DNA from: Caballeronia sp. NK8
GTDB taxonomy: Bacteria; Pseudomonadota; Gammaproteobacteria; Burkholderiales; Burkholderiaceae
Assembly (NCBI RefSeq): GCF_018408855.1
Contig: NZ_AP024324.1
Coordinates: 496,001 to 560,000, forward strand
Reading direction: 5' to 3'
Length of the DNA: 64,000 nucleotides
The notes under the pieces were generated by a model. That model saw nothing but the letters and a program-made list of their open reading frames with translations. It was not told where the DNA came from and ran no database searches. A program made the translations under genes and the position numbers. Positions 36,604 through 44,759 of the stretch are shown piece after piece. Position 1 is the first letter of the stretch. Every line of letters starts with the position of its first letter.

Positions 36604-38037
36604 ATGTCTGCCACGCCCACGTATCAAACTGTCTCTGTTGCTGATCGTCGCACGGGATCGACCATCGATGTGTTCTATCGCGATGCCGGACACAAGGACG
36701 CTCCCGTTGTCCTTCTGCTGCACGGCTTTCCGACTTCGAGCCATCAGTATCGCGGGCTCATCGCCCGGCTCGCCGACAAATATCGTGTAGTGGCCCCCGA
36801 CCTGCCCGGCTTCGGCCTCTCCGATGCACCCGATGCCAACACCTTTGCCTATACCTTCGACCATCTGGCCGAAGTGGTCGAAAGCTTCACCGACACGATC
36901 GGGCTGAATCGCTACGCACTTTATGTGTTCGACTACGGCGCCCCGGTTGGCTTTCGACTGGCTGCGTCGCGGCCGGAACGCGTGAGCGCGCTGATTTCAC
37001 AGAACGGCAATGCCTACGAGGAAGGTCTCAGTGATGCCTGGAATCCGATTCGCGCCTACTGGGAAGCGGCAACGGACGAGAATCGCAACAACCTCCGCGC
37101 GTTCCTGAAGTCCGAGACGACGTCATTCCAGTACACGCACGGGGAGTCGGATACGTCGCTGATCGCTCCAGAGTCCTACACGCTCGACCAGCACTTCCTC
37201 GATCGGCCGGGCAACGCGGACATTCAACTCGATCTGTTCCGCGACTACAGATCGAACGTAGCGGCGTATCCGCGCTTCCACGAATATTTCCGTACCCATC
37301 GTCCACCGATGCTGGCTGTCTGGGGCAAGAACGATCCTTTCTTTCTGCCCGCCGGCGCTGAAGCCTTCCGGGGCGATCTTCCGGATGCCGAAGTTCACTT
37401 CGTCGATGCAGGTCACTTCCCGCTGGAATCGCATCTCGACGAAGTCGCGGCGATCATCCGGGCATTTCTGGCCCGCACCGTGGATTCAGCGCAAGGCGCG
37501 GCGCTGTTCGGAGAACTTGGAGAAGCATCGGCACCTGTTGACGCGAAAGAATTGCTCGACGTCATGCGCGGGGTATTCGGCTTCGTGCCTAACCTGGGTT
37601 ACGCGCTTGCGGCCGAACCGTCGGTGCTTGGAGCCTATATCGCGATGCTTCAGTCGCTCGGGGCAAGTTCGCTCGACCCCATCGCACAGCAAGTTGCAAT
37701 GGTTTCCGCAAGCCGCGCAAACTCAGCGGATTACGGCATTGCCGTGCATGCAACTCTCGCGGCCAGACTGGGCGCATCGGCGGACGTCGTCCAGGCAATG
37801 CGGAGCGGGAGCACGATTCAGGATCAAAGGCTGGAAGCGGTGCGTCGTTTCGCTGCCGCAATCGCGACGAACCGGACGCAGGTATCGGACAGCGACGTCA
37901 ATGCCCTGAAAGCCGCGGGATTCGATCACCGCGCGATGGTGGCCATAGCACTGGCTGCCGCAGCAAAGACACTCGTGAACACTGTTGCTGTCGCGGCCAG
38001 AAATCGACCCCGCTTTCCGCGCCGATTGATCCGATGA
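36604..38037 (+). CDS. Alpha/beta-hydrolase fused to AhpD-like domain lacking cysteines
   Basis: A 477-residue two-domain protein. Residues about 1-295 are an alpha/beta-hydrolase of dehalogenase/epoxide-hydrolase type: oxyanion region HGFPTSS, nucleophile Asp110 in VFDYGAP (Asp instead of Ser), candidate acid Asp244 in GKNDPF and base His271 in AGHFPLE. Residues about 305-477 match a carboxymuconolactone-decarboxylase/AhpD fold (VSASRANSADYGIAVHATLAA), but the usual CxxC cysteines are replaced by Ala375 and Gly378, leaving only His382. The second domain is therefore unlikely to be a peroxidase and may be structural or ligand-binding. Start at ATG 36604. It lies downstream of the YkgB-like gene. 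Confidence 0.85.
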   Translation: MSATPTYQTVSVADRRTGSTIDVFYRDAGHKDAPVVLLLHGFPTSSHQYRGLIARLADKYRVVAPDLPGFGLSDAPDANTFAYTFDHLAEVVESFTDTIGLNRYALYVFDYGAPVGFRLAASRPERVSALISQNGNAYEEGLSDAWNPIRAYWEAATDENRNNLRAFLKSETTSFQYTHGESDTSLIAPESYTLDQHFLDRPGNADIQLDLFRDYRSNVAAYPRFHEYFRTHRPPMLAVWGKNDPFFLPAGAEAFRGDLPDAEVHFVDAGHFPLESHLDEVAAIIRAFLARTVDSAQGAALFGELGEASAPVDAKELLDVMRGVFGFVPNLGYALAAEPSVLGAYIAMLQSLGASSLDPIAQQVAMVSASRANSADYGIAVHATLAARLGASADVVQAMRSGSTIQDQRLEAVRRFAAAIATNRTQVSDSDVNALKAAGFDHRAMVAIALAAAAKTLVNTVAVAARNRPRFPRRLIR

Positions 38038-38038
38038 C

Positions 38039-38069
38039 AAGCGCGGCCATCACCGTGATGGCTGCGCTT
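38039..38069. terminator. Bidirectional hairpin terminator
   Basis: A 15-bp inverted repeat with one mismatch and a single-base loop (arms 38039-38053 and 38055-38069) lies directly after the hydrolase-fusion stop and 16 nt from the reductase stop on the opposite strand. It begins AAGC and ends GCTT, so both strands can form the stem between convergent genes. Confidence 0.75.
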
Positions 38070-38084
38070 GCTGCTTTCGTATAC

Positions 38085-39296
38085 TTACGCTCGCGGAACA
38101 TCGGTAAAGCGCTGGCCGCACACGCACGGCGCGGTCGCCTCGGCGAGCTGGCGGAACATGATCAATTGCTCGCTCGACAGCCGGCCCATCGTCAGCTGAG
38201 CGGCGCCCAGTTCGAGCGCCATGCGCAGGTCGAAGGCTTCATCGACATCGACAGGCGCGATGCGCTCCTCGCCGGTCTGAACCACCAGGCCCGTGCCGAC
38301 GAGCTTCTCGTAGTAGAAGTTGCGCGGCGTCAGCCCTTCGGACGACAGATGACTGCGCACCGCATCGACCATCGGCGGCGGGCCGCAGAGGTAGACATCG
38401 GCATCGCCGCCGTTGAGCTGGGACGCGCTGATGTGGTGGGTCACATAGCCCTTGTTGGGATGGCGGCTGTCGGCGCTCGCGACGGTGCAGGCATAGGTGA
38501 AGTTCGGCAGGCGCTGCGCATAGGTTTCGAGCCGGTCGATGCCAACCAGATCTTCGTCACTGTTCACGCCAAGGATCATGTGGATCGGATACGGGCTGCC
38601 GCCCTCCTCGACGATCTTGTCCAGCATGGAGAGAAACGGCGCGAGGCCCGTGCCACCTGCCAGGAACAGCACCGGCCGCTCGATGGGGCGCAGATAGAAG
38701 CTTCCCATCGGGCCGCGAAACTCGACTGAGTCCCCGACTTTGGCGTTTTCGCAAAGCCAGCTCGACATCGCGCCTTGACGCACATTGCGCACAAGAAAGG
38801 ACACGTGCGGCTCGGACGGTCCCGAGCTGAAGGAGTAGGACCGTGTCTGATCGGTGCCGGGCACCCGAATGTTGACATACTGCCCAGGAAGAAAGCCAAG
38901 ATCTGCGCGGTTTTCGAGTTCGACCGAGAAGGCGATGGTGGACTCCGACGCCCTTCGGCAGGCAACAATTCGCCCCTTGTGCGACGAAGGACCGGTGCCC
39001 GAGACATCCGAGTTCGTGGCGATGTGGATCACGCAGTCGGAACGCGGACTCATCTGGCAAGTGAGAACCTTGCGGGCGCTCGCCTCCTCCGGGCTGAGCG
39101 CGTCTTCCACACAGTCGCCCAGAACGTACTCGCCGGATTCGCAAACCGCCTTGCAGGTGCCGCACACACCATCACGGCAATCGAGCGGAATATTTATCCT
39201 GGCGCGAATGGCGGCATCGGTGATGCGCTCGCCCTCTTCGCACTCGATGAAGCGGGTCGCTCCGTCCTCAAAACGAAGGGTTATCTGATGAACCAT
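38085..39296 (-). CDS. BenC-like oxygenase reductase with FCD-like tail
   Basis: A 403-residue electron-transfer flavoprotein. Order: plant-type [2Fe-2S] domain (about 1-95; CRDGVCGTCKAVC plus distal CQ), FAD domain (RSYSFSSGP) and NADH domain (FLAGGTGLAPFLS, YLCGPPPMV). Length to the end of the NADH domain is about 340, the size of BenC/AntC; some 55 further residues follow. The tail (AFDLRMALELGAAQLTMGRL) resembles the first helices of a GntR FCD domain and stops abruptly at the convergent hairpin. It probably passes NADH electrons to the ring-hydroxylating dioxygenase encoded at 41767. A two-component-type reductase in a locus with a separate ferredoxin is unusual. Confidence 0.82.
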   Translation of the reverse strand: MVHQITLRFEDGATRFIECEEGERITDAAIRARINIPLDCRDGVCGTCKAVCESGEYVLGDCVEDALSPEEASARKVLTCQMSPRSDCVIHIATNSDVSGTGPSSHKGRIVACRRASESTIAFSVELENRADLGFLPGQYVNIRVPGTDQTRSYSFSSGPSEPHVSFLVRNVRQGAMSSWLCENAKVGDSVEFRGPMGSFYLRPIERPVLFLAGGTGLAPFLSMLDKIVEEGGSPYPIHMILGVNSDEDLVGIDRLETYAQRLPNFTYACTVASADSRHPNKGYVTHHISASQLNGGDADVYLCGPPPMVDAVRSHLSSEGLTPRNFYYEKLVGTGLVVQTGEERIAPVDVDEAFDLRMALELGAAQLTMGRLSSEQLIMFRQLAEATAPCVCGQRFTDVPRA

Positions 39297-39414
39297 GATG
39301 GCGGTGTCTCCTCTGTATCGATGGGTTTCGATGCCAATTTAGAGGTTGAACCGCGTTTCCATCAACGGACAGAGATGACGTTATCCCGGACAAAACGTGC
39401 ATTGTGCTGCATGC

Positions 39415-40053
39415 TTACTGCGGAAACCGGATCATGCCCGACCGGCTCAGCGTGACGTTCTTGCTCACGCTCGCCGGCGCATTGGCGAGAACCCATGCGG
39501 CCGACAATTCACCGAACGGGTCCTTGCTCGACATGCCGTCGGTCGCCACTACCACCTTGAACCCACGCAGCGCGGCCTCGCTCGCCGTGTACAGCACCGC
39601 GCCGTGCGCCATCGTGCCCGTGATGATCACCGTCTCGATGCCTCTCGACTTCAGCGCCGCTTCGAGATCCGTCTTGAAGAACTTGTCCACGCCCGACTGC
39701 ACGACCGTCTCGCCCCCGGTGGCCGCCACCGCCGGCGGCACCGCCGCCAGCGTGCCTGTGCTCGTCAGGCTGTAGACGATCATCAGATTCGAATGCCGCG
39801 ACTGGTTCAGCAGGTTTTGTACGGAGGGCAGTGATGCCGCACAAGTCGGGCGTTCGTTCTCGTTGCATGTGCTGGTGTCGAAATCGAGCAGCAATAACGC
39901 CGTGTGTGCGGGGTCCGTCACGGTGAATGTTTTCAATGGCGGCGGTGAAGGCATCTGCACCGAGTTCCAGGAGGCGATGATGTCCGCGTGCGCGATGACA
40001 TGGAAGGAGCAAGCCAGCGCCAGGACGCACAGCGGTTTCCAAACGGTACGCAT
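39415..40053 (-). CDS. Secreted isochorismatase-like protein without catalytic Cys
   Basis: A 212-residue isochorismatase/cysteine-hydrolase fold protein with a signal peptide (ending VIAHA). The early Asp is present (LLLLDFDTSTC), as is the cis-peptide region. The position of the nucleophilic Cys is occupied by Gly in ITGTMAHGAVLYTAS, as in PhzD-type members. It may act by the acid mechanism of true isochorismatases, or be inactive. Export to the periplasm is uncommon for this fold. Start at ATG 40053 with GGAG at 6 nt. It lies between the BenC-like reductase gene and a LysR gene, all on the minus strand. Confidence 0.72.
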   Translation of the reverse strand: MRTVWKPLCVLALACSFHVIAHADIIASWNSVQMPSPPPLKTFTVTDPAHTALLLLDFDTSTCNENERPTCAASLPSVQNLLNQSRHSNLMIVYSLTSTGTLAAVPPAVAATGGETVVQSGVDKFFKTDLEAALKSRGIETVIITGTMAHGAVLYTASEAALRGFKVVVATDGMSSKDPFGELSAAWVLANAPASVSKNVTLSRSGMIRFPQ

Positions 40054-40099
40054 AGGTCTCTCCGAGAGGGATTCCGTCAGTTGAGTGGATGCCAACGCA

Positions 40100-40990
40100 C
40101 TATGCAACGCGCTGCGCCAGTGCGTCGAATAGCTTGTGGACTGGCGCGGCCAGCGTCGCTTGCGGGCGGGAGACGAGCTTCAGCTCACGGCTCGACCATT
40201 GCTCGTCGAGATCGACCACGGAAAACGGCAACGTGTCGCGCAGCCGGCGCGTCGTCGACTCCGGCACGATCGATACACCGACACCCGCCGCCACCATGTG
40301 GCACACCGCCTCGAAGCTTTCGACCTGCGTTCGCAACTGAATGCTCTGGCCAAGGAGCAGCGCAGTCTTCGAAACGTACTGTTGATGAGACGAGCGCTCG
40401 TTCAACCCGATGTAATTCCACTCGAGCACCTGATGGAACCGAATCGCACGCTCATGGGCAAGCGAATGATGTTCGGGCACGATGACGACGAACCGGTCAC
40501 CGCGAAACGGTGTGACGGCGAGCTCACGCGTATTCACCAGCCCGACGATGATGCCGAGATCCGCGCTGCCCTCGTCGACCGCGCGCACGGTCTCGGGGCT
40601 CGTATGTTCCTGCACGTCGACGTTGATGGTGGGGTTGTCCGCGAGAAATCGCGCAAGCAGCGAAGGCAGGAATTCGTGGATCGCATTGGTGTTGGCATAG
40701 AGCTGGATATTGCCTCGCATACCTTCGCCGAATTGCGAGAGCTCGTGACGCAGCTTCGTCGTTTCCCGCAGGATCGAGATCGTATGTTGCAGGAACACTT
40801 CCCCCGCCGAGGTCAGCTCGACGCCCCGGCTGTGACGCAGCAAGAGTGCTGCCGAGACAGATTCCTCCAGTGCGCGGATGCGCGAACTCGCCGCCGCAAC
40901 CGCCATTGGCAGACTCTCGGCCGCTTTGGTGATATTCCCGCATGCGGCGACTGCCGCGAATAGTCTCAGGTCGGTGAGATCGAAGCGCAT
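40100..40990 (-). CDS. LysR-family transcriptional regulator
   Basis: A 296-residue LTTR (helix-turn-helix about 1-60, GNITKAAESLPMAVAAASSR). It diverges from the ferredoxin-dioxygenase genes across about 250 nt and is the likely regulator of that operon. The nearby reductase and isochorismatase-like genes lie downstream of it on the same strand and may share its promoter. Confidence 0.87.
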   Translation of the reverse strand: MRFDLTDLRLFAAVAACGNITKAAESLPMAVAAASSRIRALEESVSAALLLRHSRGVELTSAGEVFLQHTISILRETTKLRHELSQFGEGMRGNIQLYANTNAIHEFLPSLLARFLADNPTINVDVQEHTSPETVRAVDEGSADLGIIVGLVNTRELAVTPFRGDRFVVIVPEHHSLAHERAIRFHQVLEWNYIGLNERSSHQQYVSKTALLLGQSIQLRTQVESFEAVCHMVAAGVGVSIVPESTTRRLRDTLPFSVVDLDEQWSSRELKLVSRPQATLAAPVHKLFDALAQRVA

Positions 40991-41244
40991 GGTGTCTCCA
41001 TCACAGTGCGGACCCGTATCGGGGCGACGTTACCACATGATGTCGAATCGTCCCGATCCGGCCGAGGCACTTTCAGCGTTCGCGAACGGCGAACGCTCCA
41101 TCAACGAAATAGCAACGCGGGCCAGAATCATCTCCCGCAAAATACGGATCAATCAAAGGCGATGTGGCAGGACAGAGCGCACCGGTCCTGAAAGGAATGT
41201 TACCGATATCGCCGCTTCATACCCATCTCAAGGCGACAATTCTG

Positions 41245-41553
41245 ATGACGTGGAAACCGTTGGCACATGTTGCCGATGTTTCGTCCGGCAACGTGAAAGC
41301 GTGCCGGGTCGATAACATTCCCATCGCACTGTACAACCTCGACGGCGAGTTCTTTGCCACGCACGATACATGCACGCATGCTCACGCGTGCCTGTCGGAT
41401 GGTTATCTCGAAGACGGCAAGATCGAATGTCCGATGCATCAGGGCGTATTCGACGTGCGTACGGGAAAAGCGCTATCGGGTCCGGTCGATGTCGATATCA
41501 GGACATTCGCTGTACGGATCGATGGCGATGAGGTTCAGGTCGATGTCGAATGA
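41245..41553 (+). CDS. Rieske-type ferredoxin of ring-hydroxylating dioxygenase
   Basis: A 102-residue Rieske ferredoxin with cluster ligands CTHAHACL and CPMHQGVFD, and C-terminal strands VRIDGDEVQVDVE. Start chosen at ATG 41245, because the Rieske core begins there (MTWKPLAHVADV); an upstream extension exists. It is the first gene of the dioxygenase operon and shuttles electrons from a reductase to the oxygenase. Its normal partner reductase gene directly downstream is broken, so it must depend on another reductase. Confidence 0.88.
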   Translation: MTWKPLAHVADVSSGNVKACRVDNIPIALYNLDGEFFATHDTCTHAHACLSDGYLEDGKIECPMHQGVFDVRTGKALSGPVDVDIRTFAVRIDGDEVQVDVE

Positions 41554-41574
41554 TCTTTCCTTGAGCCTTCGATC

Positions 41575-41748
41575 ATGCGGACGCGCGCACCGGATGACGA
41601 CATGACCGGGCGTACCGTTATCGTCGGTGCGGGTCAGGCCGGCGCGAGGACCGCCGCAGCCTTGCGCCGGCTGGACCGGCGCATCGCCTGCGCCGAAATC
41701 GCCGACGTGGGACGACCGCTTCCCAGTCAGGCGCGCGCTCAAACCTAG
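41575..41748 (+). pseudogene. Truncated FAD-dependent ferredoxin reductase
   Basis: A 57-codon frame retaining the N-terminal FAD motif VIVGAGQAGARTAAALR of a ferredoxin-NAD(+) reductase, then losing similarity and stopping at 41746-41748. Intact relatives are about 400 residues. It sits between the ferredoxin and oxygenase alpha genes, where three-component dioxygenases often encode their own reductase. It is most simply an internally deleted gene; no remaining part of the reductase is visible in the 18 nt before the alpha gene. Confidence 0.72.
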
Positions 41749-41766
41749 ACCTTATGGAGACGAAAC

Positions 41767-43053
41767 ATGGAAACCGAAATCAAATGGTCGAAACGCGATA
41801 CGGCCGCTCACGCCGCCAGCCATAGCCCTGCGCACGACTATGTGTGGCCTGAGCAGGGCTGCTCGCGCATTCCGTTCTGGGTCTATACCGACGAGGAAAT
41901 CTATCGACGCGAACAGGAGCGGATCTTTCGCGGACCGAACTGGAGCTACGTCGCGCTCGAATGCGAGATTCCAAATCCCGGCGACTTCAAACGTAGTTTC
42001 GTCGGCGATCTGCCAATCGTCGTCGTCCGCGACACCGACGGCAGCGTCAATGCATTCAGCAACAGTTGCGCACATCGGGGCGTGGCGTTCTGCCAGAGCG
42101 AGCATGGCAATGCGAAGTCCTTCACGTGCCCCTATCACCACTGGAGCTACGACCTGAAGGGCAATGTCACGGGTCTGCCCTTTCGCCGCGGCTACAAGGG
42201 CAAGGGAGGCATGCCCGCCGACTTCGATCTGAAGCAGCATCGCGCGCAGCCGCTCGCGGTGAGCGTGCGAAACGGGGCGATCTTCGCGTCGTTCGACGCG
42301 AGCGTCGAGTCATTCGAAGCGTATCTCGGTCCGAAGCTCTTGACGTATTTCGACCGTGTGTTCGACGGACGCAAGCTCGAACTGCTCGGCTACATGCGCC
42401 AGCGGATCGACGGCAACTGGAAATTCATGTTCGAGAACCTGAAGGACCCGTATCACGCGAGCCTGCTGCACGTCTTCTTCGTGACCTTCGGTCTCTTTCG
42501 AATGGACGCGGAATCGGCAATCGAAATGGATGAGACCGGACGCCACGGCGCGATGATCAACCGGCGCGGAGGAAAACTCGACGAGGTGGCCGCGCACGAA
42601 ATGCGGCAGACGCTTCGCAGCGACATGCAGCTCAAGGATACGCGCGTGCTCGATCTGATCCGCGAATATCCGGGCGACGTCACCGCGGTGATGTGCACGA
42701 TCTGGCCGAACCTGATCATCCAGCAACAATCGAACACGCTCGCGATGCGCCATCTGGTGCCTCGCGGACCGGGCAGCCATGATCTGCACTGGACATTCTT
42801 CGGCTACGCGGACGATACGCCGGAGATGCGCGCACACCGGATCAGGCAGGCAAACCTGATGGGGCCTGCGGGCTTCGTTTCGGTCGACGACAGCGAAGTC
42901 ATGGTGATGTCCCAGGAGGGCGTGACGCCCTACAACGACCGCGCCGGCGTGGCGGAGATGGCCGGGCGCACGGTCGAGGATCACGACCATACGATCACCG
43001 AAGTGGCCGTGCGCGGTCTCTACCAACACTACCGCAAGGTGATGGGATTATGA
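41767..43053 (+). CDS. Aromatic-ring-hydroxylating dioxygenase alpha subunit (anthranilate/salicylate type)
   Basis: A 428-residue Rieske non-haem iron oxygenase. The Rieske centre is CAHRGVAFC with CPYHHWSYD, at about residues 100-125. The mononuclear iron site is NLKDPYHASLLH (two His and Asp). Overall length and sequence match the AndAc/NagG group that acts on anthranilate, salicylate or related ortho-substituted benzoates; the exact substrate is not assigned. Start at ATG 41767. It overlaps the beta gene by 4 nt (ATGA). It needs electrons from the ferredoxin encoded upstream. Confidence 0.9.
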   Translation: METEIKWSKRDTAAHAASHSPAHDYVWPEQGCSRIPFWVYTDEEIYRREQERIFRGPNWSYVALECEIPNPGDFKRSFVGDLPIVVVRDTDGSVNAFSNSCAHRGVAFCQSEHGNAKSFTCPYHHWSYDLKGNVTGLPFRRGYKGKGGMPADFDLKQHRAQPLAVSVRNGAIFASFDASVESFEAYLGPKLLTYFDRVFDGRKLELLGYMRQRIDGNWKFMFENLKDPYHASLLHVFFVTFGLFRMDAESAIEMDETGRHGAMINRRGGKLDEVAAHEMRQTLRSDMQLKDTRVLDLIREYPGDVTAVMCTIWPNLIIQQQSNTLAMRHLVPRGPGSHDLHWTFFGYADDTPEMRAHRIRQANLMGPAGFVSVDDSEVMVMSQEGVTPYNDRAGVAEMAGRTVEDHDHTITEVAVRGLYQHYRKVMGL

Positions 43054-43535
43054 GTACACCGACTGCCATTTCTGCGGACGTTCGCTTTGGCATCATGGAT
43101 CTTTACGCCGAATACACTGCGGCGCTCGACGAGGGCCGCTACCAGGATTGGGCCGATTGCTTCAGCATCGATGCGGAGTATCGGCTGACGACGAAGGAAA
43201 ACCATGAGCGAGGGCTGCCGATCGCCATCATCTATTGCGACGGCAAGGGCATGATCGACGACCGGGCTTTCACGACATCGGAGACGACCATTTCGCAGCC
43301 GCGCGCGTTACGGCATATCGTCAGCGGCATCAAGGTGAGTGCGTATGGCGACGGCTACCGCGTCCGCGCCGATTTCCTGATCCTGCAGACGATGCTGGAC
43401 CGCATGACTGAAATCGTGATGTCGGGCTGTTATATCGACCGTGTCGGAGTCGATGCAGGCCGCTTTCTGTTCGAAAGCCGTGTCTGCGTAACGGATACGC
43501 TGCTCTATCCGACTTCCGTCGTGGCGCCGGTCTGA
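43050..43535 (+). CDS. Aromatic-ring-hydroxylating dioxygenase beta subunit
   Basis: A 161-residue small subunit with the NTF2-like cone fold of dioxygenase beta proteins (LYAEYTAALDEGRYQDWADCFS, LRHIVSGIKVSAYGDGYRVRADFL). It gives structural support to the alpha3beta3 oxygenase. The ATG overlaps the alpha stop by 4 nt, so the two are translationally coupled. It ends close to a 9-bp hairpin at 43545. Confidence 0.9.
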   Translation: MSTPTAISADVRFGIMDLYAEYTAALDEGRYQDWADCFSIDAEYRLTTKENHERGLPIAIIYCDGKGMIDDRAFTTSETTISQPRALRHIVSGIKVSAYGDGYRVRADFLILQTMLDRMTEIVMSGCYIDRVGVDAGRFLFESRVCVTDTLLYPTSVVAPV

Positions 43536-43544
43536 CTGGAAACA

Positions 43545-43567
43545 TGTGCCCTCTCATCGAGGGCACA
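43545..43567. terminator. Bidirectional hairpin terminator
   Basis: A 9-bp perfect stem with a 5-nt loop (TGTGCCCTC and GAGGGCACA arms) lies between the convergent dioxygenase beta and porin genes. It is well placed to end both transcripts; there is no long T-run. Confidence 0.65.
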
Positions 43568-43574
43568 GCCGCGC

Positions 43575-44666
43575 TTAGAACCAGTGGTTCATACCGAACG
43601 AGACGCCCGTCTGCTTTTCATGCAAGGACGGATTCAGCGTCGCATTGGTCACGTAGCCTCCCGTGAAATGCGTGTAGTCGATATCCGCATAAAGCAAGGT
43701 GCGCTTCGAGAGTGCATAGGTGACGCCCAGAATCGCGACGCCCTTTCTTCCGTCCACGCCGTTCGTCGTATTCTTGTTGTCATAGTACGCGCCCGTGACG
43801 TTGAAGAACGGCGTCGCGTGATAGCGCACCCCGCCCCACATGTACTGATTGCGCGTCCGCCCTGCCATGTTCGAAGGAACCGCCTGCATCACGAGCGAGT
43901 AACCGCCCATCATTTCGACGGGACCGAGCGTGACGCCTCCGCCCGCGGTGTATTGATCGTTGCCGAAATACGCGCTCGACGTGGACGGAACCGGAACCGA
44001 ACGGCGCGTATAGCCCGCGCCGAAATTGAAGCCACCCGGGTGATAGTTGAAGCCGGCCGCGATCATGGAGCCGCTGGCGAGACTACCCGGCACGCCGCCC
44101 GGCGCGTAATCCGCGCGGGCCGTCCACGGACCGAAGTCGCCGTGATAGTACATGGCGTTGTCGTCGCGTCCGCTGGTGCCGCCCGATATCGCCGCGGCCT
44201 CCGTCACCTGGAGGTAGTCCAGATCGAACGGCTCGAACTCCTTGATCAGCCTGTGCTGCAGTGTGAACTGATGGCCCATGTCGACTCTGCCGAACGGTCC
44301 TCCGAATCCGAGCGTCGAATTGCGCTGGAAGATCTGATTGGTAGTACTACTGTTTGCACCCGTCGCAAGAACGTAGCCTGCCTCCAGGTTCAAGCGAACG
44401 TAGTATCCGCCGCCGAGGTCTTCGGTGCCGAGAAACCCCCAGCGATTCGATTTGTACACGCCGTTCGATGCCATCGTCAGCGCCGCGCCGCCTGCCTTGG
44501 TGCCGTTCACGAGATTGCGCAGACCGCCATCCAGCGATCCATACAACGAGACGCTGCTTTGCCCGTGAGCGGCGCCGGATGAAAGCCCCACCAGCGTCAG
44601 TGCGGCCAGCGATCGTTTTATTCCTGTCCTGCGCACGACGCGCCTTACTCCTCCAGTTCTATCCAT
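43575..44666 (-). CDS. General outer-membrane porin, Burkholderia type
   Basis: A 363-residue porin 4 family member. The signal region is long and arginine-rich (RRVVRRTGIKRSLAALTLVGLSSGAAHG), the mature start is QSSVSLYGSLDGG, and the C-terminus ends MNHWF. A start at ATG 44666 has GGAGG 4 nt upstream; ATG 44690 is possible. It lies directly downstream of a second porin gene on the same strand. The pair probably serves the nearby aromatic-acid modules. Confidence 0.87.
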   Translation of the reverse strand: MDRTGGVRRVVRRTGIKRSLAALTLVGLSSGAAHGQSSVSLYGSLDGGLRNLVNGTKAGGAALTMASNGVYKSNRWGFLGTEDLGGGYYVRLNLEAGYVLATGANSSTTNQIFQRNSTLGFGGPFGRVDMGHQFTLQHRLIKEFEPFDLDYLQVTEAAAISGGTSGRDDNAMYYHGDFGPWTARADYAPGGVPGSLASGSMIAAGFNYHPGGFNFGAGYTRRSVPVPSTSSAYFGNDQYTAGGGVTLGPVEMMGGYSLVMQAVPSNMAGRTRNQYMWGGVRYHATPFFNVTGAYYDNKNTTNGVDGRKGVAILGVTYALSKRTLLYADIDYTHFTGGYVTNATLNPSLHEKQTGVSFGMNHWF

Positions 44667-44759
44667 ATCTCCTCCATTGATAAATTTCATTTTGTGCGGC
44701 GGGACGCGCGATGTTCTGCACACCCGCTCTATCCTTCTTGGATTCCGGACAACCGCCGA

